Under the pieces are notes generated by a model that was given only the letters and a program-made list of their open reading frames with translations, was not told the DNA's origin and did not search any database. Of a DNA stretch of 64,000 nucleotides, positions 56,574 to 64,000 are shown one piece after another. The position numbers and the translations under genes are program-made. Within the stretch, counting starts at the first letter, position 1. The number at the start of each line of letters is the position of its first letter. Origin of the DNA: Fomes fomentarius (taxonomy: Eukaryota > Basidiomycota > Agaricomycetes > Polyporales > Polyporaceae); contig JABYQN010000009.1 of NCBI GenBank assembly GCA_022606135.1, positions 397,001-461,000 of the forward strand, written 5' to 3'.

Positions 56574-57650
56574 ATGGACGCCGTACCTTGCGCTTTCTCA
56601 AGGACTCAATACGACGGAGGGTATGAGCAACAATGGGATGATCTTGGCCCCCACTTCGCCCCACATGTCCCCCTGTACTCAGATGATGATCCTGATGTGC
56701 AGGCGTTCGGAAAGGTCGGTATAGTTCCTTGTTTCCCTTCATGAACGTTCTAACGGAGATACCGTCGACCAGACCATAGACCTAGATCCGGGTCTTAACA
56801 AACCCATCGACCCTATCTACGAAAACTTGCAACCATCTGGCACGGACCCCTTCTTGGAGCCCTGGGACGAGATGTATGATCCTGATCCTTTCGACGAGAC
56901 CGTCAACCCTACCATCGTTACTATCCCTGCGAGTAACACTGTCACCACTGCCACCACCGTGGCATCGTCTCCAAGCTGTACGGTCAAGATGCGGGTAGCA
57001 GCGATGCGATCGTCAAAACGAACTCGTCAGGCTCTCGAGGACGAGGTCCAAGACATCGATGACATTTCGTCAGACCGTCGCCGGCGCAAGAAGCGTAAGA
57101 CAGTCAAATCCGCCAAGCCCCCCACCCGCCATCCTCTGCCTCCCCCCCGCCCCCTCCCCGCCGCAGCCGGATTTCCGAAGAAGAAGCTACGAGGATTCGG
57201 TGGGGACCGCGGTCGAGAATGGAATGCGGGGTGCCGGGATGCAGTGAGATGCTGTACATCAACGACATGCAGTCCGCGCGAGTACATTTCTACTCGCATT
57301 TTCACGATCTCACTCCCGCGCAAGCGAGTCGGCTCGTCAAACGGCGCGAGAAAAGGGAGGCGGAAGGGCGCGACGAGGAGGACGAGGAGGACGAGGAGGG
57401 AGTTGGCGAGGGGAGTGATGGAGTTGACGATGGGAACGAAGGAGACCGCGGGGCGCAGACCTCGAAGAAGCCCCAGGTTCAGTGCCCGTGGATTGGGTGC
57501 AGCAAGAACTTCACAGACGGGGCGATGCAAATTCATAGGCACCTTGAGCTCGATCACATGAAGGCCAGGTATCGCTGCCCAAAGGGCTGCGGGAAGAAGA
57601 ATTTCACCCGTGCCTACACGGCCCACGTCCACGGCGATAAGTGCACATAG
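56574..57650 (+). CDS. C2H2 zinc finger-like protein, related to the 33-kb gene
   Basis: Likely nuclear nucleic-acid-binding protein. ATG 56574 begins MDAVPCAFSRTQYDGGYEQQ. A short intron (about 56716-56775) precedes TIDLDPGLNKPIDPIYENLQ and an acidic Pro/Asp/Glu stretch, then a basic DRRRRKKRKTVKS. A second intron lies in the Pro-rich stretch around 57095-57185; its exact border is uncertain because the two flanking frames differ. The C-terminal exon reads MECGVPGCSEMLYINDMQSA, then HFHDLTPAQASRLVKRREKR, an acidic run, and VQCPWIGCSKNFTDGAMQIH plus RHLELDHMKARYRCPKGCGK, ending HVHGDKCT at 57650. The Cys/His spacing and the order of fingers match the protein at 31898-33061. Confidence 0.7.
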
Positions 57651-58108
57651 GTTCGTCTTTATCAATTTACTTCTGTCATCTTCAACTCAGACATCCGTCA
57701 CATAGAAGAATGTCTATCGGGCTACAGACGAACCTTCTAGCCGCTCACAGCTCACAGCGCAACCTCCACACGATCTCATTCCCTGCCCGACCCCAAGTCT
57801 CGGACAGCGGGTCCTATCCCGTCTCAATTCTCAACATACTTTGTACCCATACTTGTATAATCCTTGACGTACATGCATACTCTAACTCGCCTCGATTGGA
57901 CAATTGTCACGTCGACTTCTCTTCCTTTGTACCTACCCACATAATTGACAATGTGCTTTGCGGATGAGTTTCTGCCTTTGAACGGGACAAGTTGTAGATG
58001 AAAAATCATGGAAGTATGTCATGAGAGATTTAGTCCGATACATCTGCTGTAACGGGACTACGATCGCCCAACACTATTCTAGTTTTTCCAGCACTCATCC
58101 GGTAATAC

Positions 58109-58270
58109 ATGAAGGCCTCCACCAACCCCGACGACCCGACACTAGAACAGGTTGTCACACGGTATATGATGTCTTTTGAAATCACAGAAGGTAGATTCCC
58201 TATTGTGCTCCGCAGGGAACATATCATCATCTATTGGACCGATTTCTACCCTTGTATCAGGACTGCATAA
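58109..58270 (+). CDS. Possible 53-residue small ORF
   Basis: ATG 58109 to TAA 58268-58270. The translation (MKASTNPDDPTLEQVVTRYM, then ITEGRFPIVLRREHIIIYWT) has protein-like composition, with no low complexity and even codon use, but no recognised domain. The opposite strand is also open here, so this could be a remnant of a larger gene. The rest of 57651-58503 shows nothing further. Confidence 0.25.
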   Translation: MKASTNPDDPTLEQVVTRYMMSFEITEGRFPIVLRREHIIIYWTDFYPCIRTA

Positions 58271-58503
58271 GCTGCCTAAGCGGAAATGGTGATATAATAG
58301 GATAGACAGACTCCAGATTGCATTGGTTACAGGTAAGGAAAAGACATCTTGTTTGGCGCACAGACACAACACTGAACTCGCAACATGAGCGTACAACAGA
58401 GAGGTAGAAATGGCTGGATGAACTTCTCGCTCTGCGGACACTTGTTGAGTTCGAGCATGTGTCTATCATCTACGTTATGCACGACTCACCTGACTCACGA
58501 TGA

Positions 58504-58905
58504 TCACTGGAAGTTCCCCGCGTCTTGATACTCGTTGGAATCGTCTGCACGATTCTCGCGCTCAGCGAGGTTTTGTATGGCGGCCGCGGCCGCGGCTCTG
58601 GTAGCTTGAGTTCCGAAACGGGGGTGATATACGTAGACATTCATAGGCCGAAGCTTAATGCGATATCTCTCGTTGTAGCCCTCCATCCTGTAAGTAATGT
58701 AAGGTGGATGATGGGCAGGGGACGTCACCACATATTTGAAAAAAGATAACTTGACATCACCAAAGTAATACTCCGCGGGTGGCGGAAGATCAGCAACGTT
58801 GAAGGTGAAGTAGATCTCTGGAAGACCACCGATTTTCGAAAGCATGGACTCGCAAGCGAGCTTCATAGATGCGCTCTTGATTTGAGGTTCGGGACTGGCG
58901 GCCAT
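58504..58905 (-). CDS. Hypothetical small protein
   Basis: Not recognised. Single exon of 133 codons from ATG 58905 (MAASPEPQIKSASMKLACES) to the stop at 58506-58504. Contains LPEIYFTFNVADLPPPAEYY, FGDVKLSFFKYVVTSPAHHP, YITYRMEGYNERYRIKLRPM, an Ala run (ATRAAAAAAIQNLAERENR) and an acidic end. The frame is preceded by a CAG acceptor and, about 60 nt upstream, a GTAAGC donor, which fits a 5' UTR intron. It is divergent from the kinase-like gene with about 280 bp between ATGs. Confidence 0.55.
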   Translation of the reverse strand: MAASPEPQIKSASMKLACESMLSKIGGLPEIYFTFNVADLPPPAEYYFGDVKLSFFKYVVTSPAHHPPYITYRMEGYNERYRIKLRPMNVYVYHPRFGTQATRAAAAAAIQNLAERENRADDSNEYQDAGNFQ

Positions 58906-59185
58906 TTCAACTGAAGAACGAGATAAAGTCAATATTCAACACATCGGCTTTGAGAATAAGTAAGAAGCTTACGATGTTGTGGGGAGTTGTGACGGAGAAA
59001 GGACAAGATGTAGTGATAAGTCGAAGTGCTGGCAAGAACCAAGCCACGAGCGGTTAAAATACAACCCTTCACCGGCACAACAAATATTCACAAACAACGC
59101 TTTGCTTTGTCCCTCCATAACTTCATACATCGTCTTTACGAGTTTCGCCACCACCACACCCATACACACCCCCTAGAACTATACC

Positions 59186-60253
59186 ATGGAGTTCAGCGAA
59201 GAGGATTTCAAGGAGCTTCTCAAGCCGCCTACATGGTTGATCAACCACCCAGTACTGAAAGCCCAAAACATGGAGCTCACTCCCCCTGTACCCGTCTTCA
59301 AGCCCGTAAGTAGATCCTTCATCTATGTCTCTACTCTCTCATAGTACCATACAGGGTACTGTCTTTGGTACAAAGTTCAACCCCGACGCGCTGATAGATC
59401 ATGTGGTCAAGATCACGGACCCCACCAGTCAAGAAGCCGACATTTATGACCAACTCTTACGCCACGCCCCCGCCTCCCCAAACCACACATTACCGTGCCA
59501 GATCATTCGATCGGATGTCAAGAGTCCGGTCATCCTCATGCCATATTTACAGGTCCTAGCATGTTCCCCACTCGTGGATCGGGACACGGCCACCATCTTG
59601 GATATCTTCTCACAGATACTCGAGGTTAGTAACGGCAGCATAACATTCGTTAGCAGACGGACTGATGCCATCCTGACCAGGGCGTCAACTATTTGCATCA
59701 AGCAGGCATTGCCCACTTGGTACGTTCAAGTTGATGTCCATGATGGAAAATACACTTCATACTGACAGGGCATGGTCCAACAGGATCTTTCTATCACCAA
59801 CATTCTCATCTGCAATGAGCAGGACGTCGTGGAGAGATATCCGTCACTCGAACTCGGAAAGATCTACATCATTGACTTCGGCGAATCTCGACAATTCGAA
59901 CTGCGCCCGGGACGCCAACCTGCAACAGACTTGCCACCCTCGCAAATCCCGAAACCAGCCAATATCACCCGTCTGGATCCATATTCGTGGGACATGTACT
60001 GTGTTGGGAAGGTGTTTGAAACTCTCGCATCGGTGCGTACTATTGGTTTCGTGTGGGTTGTGTTTACTTCTATATGCCGAGTGCGTTTCAGGTTGTGTAT
60101 TCTCGACGGTCGCAACCGCAGATGCTTCGTCGCTTTGTAGAATGGGTCATCGGTAACGAACAGGGGTGTCCATCCGGAGTCTGCCATTGCAGACCAACTG
60201 CCCGCAGCGCGCGAGAGGCCCTCTTGACCCTGCAAGCGATTGTAGAAGGCTGA
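59186..60253 (+). CDS. Protein kinase-like fold, possibly atypical
   Basis: Fungal kinase-like protein of the group that often sits in variable genomic regions. ATG 59186 (MEFSEEDFKELLKPPTWLIN). Exon 1 ends at the GTAAGT near 59306. Exon 2 gives KPGTVFGTKFNPDALIDHVV, a glycine-poor nucleotide-loop region, with KI as the candidate ATP-binding lysine. After the next introns: GVNYLHQAGIAHLGMVQQDL SITNILI and then IYIIDFGESRQ. The catalytic HRD reads VQQD: His and Arg are replaced, while the Asp, the Asn (ITN) and DFG are kept. The C-terminal exon has RRFVEWVIGNEQGC, ending at TGA 60251-60253. Kinase activity is plausible but not assured; it may be a pseudokinase. Confidence 0.65.
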
Positions 60254-60930
60254 AGGTGACGAAGTCTCTTGCGGACCTTACGAGTGCATACCACCTATCG
60301 ATTGATTCCTTGCTCTATTCGTTCAATTGTATCTTGACACCTCATTCTTTGAATGTATACTATGGTTAGCTCAGATCACTGCATGAATGTTTCTTGTCTG
60401 TAAGCCAAGCGCAGTCATACGTTAGATTTCTCGAAAACATTGGGCTACAATCTCATGAATTAGGAGCACGCGAAGGCCATCATTCCAGCGTATATCCACG
60501 AATCTCTATAATACAGAATCCTCTCTGCATATCATACGGCTTCGCGATGTCGTGCGTCCATACCAGACCGCCAGTCGGCGTAACAGCCTTGCCACCCTAT
60601 CCAAGATCATCGACATCCGTATAGGACGTGTAAAAGGAAATCTACTAATGTACACACAGGATTATACAAGCTTCTATGTAGCGATAGCATGACAAGTCAA
60701 GTCCGAAGTGCAAGCACTGCCCGACTGCCAAATCCCCCCTCCTCCTCCGCTATCTTCCCCTACTCTCCTCCGCCCACCGTCCTTCTCCACGGCAGGAGCT
60801 CCGCGCTTGGACTATACTCCCCACTCGTCGGACTGGTCACATACACTGGCGAGCGGCACTCTGGTTGCTTTTCGAGGCCTGGGGGAAAGTCGTCGTGCCA
60901 GTCCCCAACGGTTAAGGCGCCGTACTCGGT
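60254..60930. other. Short region between convergent genes
   Basis: Expected 3' UTRs. Plus-strand frames in 60394-61126 are antisense to the membrane-protein gene and carry no domain. Confidence 0.35.
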
Positions 60931-61900
60931 TCATGTACGTGCGTCGAGAGTGTACCGGGCCCGAAGACGAAGTCTCCGACGTGTGTCGCCGAAGTGTACG
61001 GTCACTACCGTCTCGTTCATAGTGTCGTCTCGCGGGGTGAGCTTGATATGTGAGAGGATGATGATCGCTGTTGGCACAATGTTCTGTAGGAGCCGGAGAG
61101 GAACGAGGAAGGAGATGTCGGCCTGAGTCGGCAACATGATAGGACTGAATACGCACTGCCATAGTGAGGATAATATCGAGCATGACGTGCAAGCCGGGAT
61201 GTTTGAGTCGCTGAAGGATGAGGTTCACGAGCTGCATGGTGACATCGATAACCGAAAGTTCAATAATGTGTTCTATTCTATTTGTCGGTAGTAGAAAGTC
61301 TGACTGACATGAACGAAGGGGAGCACAGCGCCAGACTCGATGATCATGAGTATGACGCCGCGGTATCGCCCCGCACCGAACGCGAAGTGTCCACTGGCGA
61401 GGTGGTCGAGATATCTGCGAGCTGAATACGATAATCAGTCGTGGGTACCCAGATGTGCTGGATAGATTACTGTACGACCCCGCCTCGGTGGCATATGCCA
61501 GCTCCACACCTGCACACATCAAGGGGTCAATATCAGCAAGACCACTACGGCATATATGGAGACACACCAAGTCCTGCTATAAGCGCAAGCACGGGAAGGA
61601 TCACGATGCGCATACGGTAATTCCAAATTACCCATACTCGCCAGATGAGCACCAGGTCGCCTATGGCTAGCTGCGTGTCGAGGGTCACGCAGTCAATACT
61701 CTCGTGCACGGAGGACTACGAGAACACGCACCTGGACCTGAGTTACGGCGACGGCGGCCTGCACTATTCGAGGTGTTATGTACCATAGAAGAGACTTTCG
61801 CCACACTAGCATTCCAATGATTCCATGTATTGTACCGTAGAACTGTAGGAGTCAAGTTTAAACCTCGAGGGCGAGGCGCGCACTATGGGCGTCTGTCATA
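60931..61900 (-). CDS. Orphan multi-pass membrane protein (DUF6533/6534-like)
   Basis: Probable fungal seven-helix membrane protein of unknown function. Readable exons on the minus strand: IHGIIGMLVWRKSLLWYIT (about 61810), LAIGDLVLIWRVWVIWNYRM with IVILPVLALIAGLG (about 61670-61590), VELAYATEAGSYSNLSSTSG joined to YLDHLASGHFAFG and GVILMIIESGAVLPFV (about 61530-61330), and NIVPTAIIILSHIKL near 61080, ending TLDART at 60931. The IWR-W-I-W and ESGA landmarks are what I recall from this orphan family. Start and several introns are unresolved: the first ATG at about 61897 is followed by a stop unless a very short intron is used. It could be mildly decayed. Confidence 0.5.
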
Positions 61901-61934
61901 GGGCGTTTGCTGACTCAGCTGTTCTTGGAGGCCC

Positions 61935-61942
61935 CATATATA
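61935..61942 (-). promoter_or_regulatory. Candidate TATA element for the membrane-protein gene
   Basis: A TATATA-type run about 40-50 nt upstream of the first minus-strand ATG, in the divergent space shared with the P-loop NTPase relic. Confidence 0.35.
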
Positions 61943-62099
61943 GATCTTGCCCACACCTGACGTCATCGAGGCAATCGCCGGGTGGTCGGTACTCCTACGA
62001 CTAGTGAGTTACTACTAAGTAAGTACTCTAGTAGTACTCGTGGTTGCTGTCCAGACTCGCTTTATCTAACGTCGAATGCCGATTCAAATATTGAAAGGA

Positions 62100-64000
62100 C
62101 CCTTGATCTGAGTTCGTGACGGTGTCAGTGAGCACCCCTCTTCCCATACCGGATGTCATAGATCCCAACCATCCCATAGGTCGGACCCAGGATGGTGTTG
62201 GGCCCCGTTCCAGCAAAAGATAGTGGAAACAGCTCCGTGACCCTTCCACCACCGACTATGGCTATCAGCTGTTCTACGATAAGGGGCACAACGAGCCTTT
62301 CCCCACTCCCGACAAGTTCCCGCATCAACTAGACCTCGGGTCTCGCGAGGCTCTACTACCATTTCATCGAGACGCTACAGTTAGTGGCACCATCCTTGTC
62401 ACCAAGTCACACAGCGATCTCTACCATCGCATATTGCTCTATCGAGGCTCCCGAGGAGGAGTAGTCATCACTGGCCAACCTGGCGTCCGTATGTCTTGAT
62501 GTTTCGTCCTAGAGTAGTACGACAACTCATCTGCCGGTTCTTTTGCCAGGCAAATCCAGGTTTCTGAAGTACATGCTTGCACTCCTCCTCTCTCTCAGAG
62601 AAACAGGTCTTTGTGTTGTATTCTACACCACACAGCGCATTTACCTTTTCTACCAGCACCACGTCTACCACGCCCTAAAATGCTTGACGCTGTCATGGAC
62701 CTTCCGCTCCACGCTCTGTCAGCGTTCTACCCATGAATGTTGGTGGATATGGATGCCGCCAAGCGTGAGCCATACATCGACAATGGTCCAAGCGTATGCC
62801 CCGTCCTAGCGTCATCTCCCAATAATTAATGATGGGGATGTTAGGCAAAGCAGATGGACGGTGCTCTGTGCAATGTGGGGTTTGGACTTATGGACCAAGG
62901 AGGAATTGCAGTGCGGGTATGTACTTTTCTTGTCGCTTTGCAATCTTGCTACATCCGGGCTTCCCTCCTGCTCACTGTTCTTCCCCATTGTAACAGTCTT
63001 CGCCTCCATCTGGACCATTCGTTGCAGATTTGAAGAATGCTTGGCTTCTGAATGAAGGGCAAGCTCATACAGATGCATCGCCGGCCGTTCACAGGGCCAA
63101 GGTTCTGGAAAGTGCTAAAGCTGCGATCGCCGCCCGAGCCGCAACAGGTGACGAGGAAGACTACCCTATCATGGCAGACGCGACTCCGTTATCTGTCGAC
63201 CCTGTCGACGGCGCGCTGGAGACTCTGGTCGACCACGCCATCATAGAGATCAGCCATGCTCCCCGTGACGTTTATAAGGCCGTCTTCAGCTGGAGAGACT
63301 CGACCAAGAACGGCTTGCCCAACCTCTCTTTCGAGACTCTATGTGGCGTCGTAACCAGCTTCCATAACTCACGGTCACTCAATGACGATCGCGTCATTGC
63401 TGTACGACCCCGGAGCGATCAGGGTCCGGATGATGATGATTGGGAGGTCGTTTTCGTTTCTGACCGGGTCGCGTATCAAACAATGGAATGCGTCAAGTTC
63501 GAAGACCAGCAGGAGATACAGACCGGCTACAAACATTACGCGATGTGGCCAGAGAGCTCTGGGTTTGCAGGTTGGATATTCGAGCTATATGCTCATCGTT
63601 TCCTGTCTGGCGAGTTCAACGCCGCGCTACCGGGGGACGTCTTATGGCTACAGACGATTACGATCCTCCTTGTTTCACCTTTGGCCCCCTGGGCCACGAC
63701 CTCCCAGCCCCTACAGGCACTCCTCTCCGCCGTGGACGCATCATCATCGACCTCTCCCAATCACTAGAGGGCACTAGAGGGAGTGGTCTTGCCCGGCACT
63801 CGATACTACCAACCTCGGGTGCGCAACCCTCTGTTTGAGTCGTTCATCATCAGATACGACAAGCAGCAGAACTCGGCCGTCGTAACCTTCTTCCAGATGA
63901 CGAAAGAATCTCCTCATATCGGCGCGAAGGACGGCTACCCGGTCATCCGCGAGATCATGAAACATGTTGGCGCGTTTTTCGAAGTCGAGGTCAAGGTGAA
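62100..64000 (+). pseudogene. Decayed P-loop NTPase of a fungal RHS/Crinkler-like family, runs off the window
   Basis: The exons follow the order I know from a large basidiomycete P-loop family: DYGYQLFYDKGHNEPFPTP, GTILVTKSHSDLYHRILLYR, GVVITGQPG leading into a Walker A site and KSRFLKYMLALLLSLRET, LWTKEELQCG, KNAWLLNEGQAHTDASPAV, PLFESFIIRYDKQQNSAVVT. Damage is visible: at the exon junction (about 62486/62550) the Walker A glycine before Lys-Ser becomes Arg if the GT-AG sites are used; an in-frame TGA at 62734-62736; a frame change near 63015; another at the G5 run 63632-63636; and a 10-bp tandem duplication 63763-63782. The gene continues to the right of the window. The start is not defined. 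Confidence 0.7.

Noticed and set aside
62006..62040. Imperfect palindrome near the P-loop relic (ACTACT / AGTAGT)
   Set aside because: Short, with an indel between arms; no target-site duplication or terminal-repeat pattern seen.
1..64000. Search by eye for tRNA, rRNA, CRISPR arrays, LTR or TIR transposons
   Set aside because: No B-box with a matching fold, no retroelement protein motifs and no long terminal repeats were found. CRISPR is not expected in a eukaryote. A computed scan could still reveal weak elements.

Overview
This is a nuclear window from a filamentous basidiomycete, most likely an Agaricomycete of the polypore type. The evidence is gene-dense DNA with introns of about 50-60 nt, GT-AG borders, no operon logic, frequent divergent and convergent gene pairs, and lineage-typical families: a DUF6533-type membrane protein, an F-box protein, a fungal kinase-like protein, a GT61 glycosyltransferase, OPT, MATE and MFS transporters, and a fungal P-loop NTPase. 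All function calls come from reading conserved motifs in the translated exons. No database search was run.

Layout. 1-0.8 kb: 3' end of an MFS transporter (+). 1.6-3.5 kb: DUF6533-like membrane protein (-). 5.9-6.4 kb: small secreted cysteine-rich protein (+). 6.75-8.1 kb: F-box protein (-), divergent from a class I histone deacetylase (8.7-10.3 kb, +), which converges on an OPT oligopeptide transporter (10.5-13.7 kb, -). 14.5-15.0 kb: small Cys/His-rich protein (-). 15.2-17.3 kb: SAM50 (-), divergent from a MATE transporter (17.6-20.1 kb, +). 22.7-24.4 kb: snurportin-1 (+), convergent with a GT61 glycosyltransferase (24.6-26.8 kb, -). 27.6-29.0 kb: a broken partial copy of the MATE gene. 30.3-31.4 kb: EFM7/NNT1-type methyltransferase (+). 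31.9-33.1 kb: C2H2 protein with a coding minisatellite (-). 37.4-38.2 kb: mitochondrial uL16 (-), divergent from a small conserved-looking protein (38.4-39.0 kb, +). 39.4-41.7 kb: PRP3 (-), divergent from DCP1 (41.9-44.5 kb, +). 46.3-46.8 kb: small proline-rich protein (-). 49.0-50.1 kb: hypothetical protein (+). 50.6-51.8 kb: PEX13 (+). 56.6-57.7 kb: second C2H2-like protein (+). 58.5-58.9 kb: hypothetical protein (-), divergent from a kinase-like protein (59.2-60.3 kb, +). 60.9-61.9 kb: second orphan multi-pass membrane protein (-). 62.1-64.0 kb: decayed P-loop NTPase, running off the window.

The genes do not form one pathway. Most are housekeeping genes (mRNA decapping, splicing, snRNP import, mitochondrial outer membrane and ribosome, peroxisome import), interspersed with accessory transporters and membrane proteins. 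Gene-poor stretches lie at 3.5-5.9, 20.1-22.7, 33.1-37.4 and 51.9-56.5 kb.

I did not find a convincing new multi-gene system. The observations most worth following up are the decaying MATE duplicate with its traceable lesions, a perfect 22-bp hairpin at 53.2 kb, the P-loop NTPase relic with a 10-bp tandem duplication, the in-frame minisatellite in the C2H2 gene, and a probable GC-AG intron in the secreted peptide gene.
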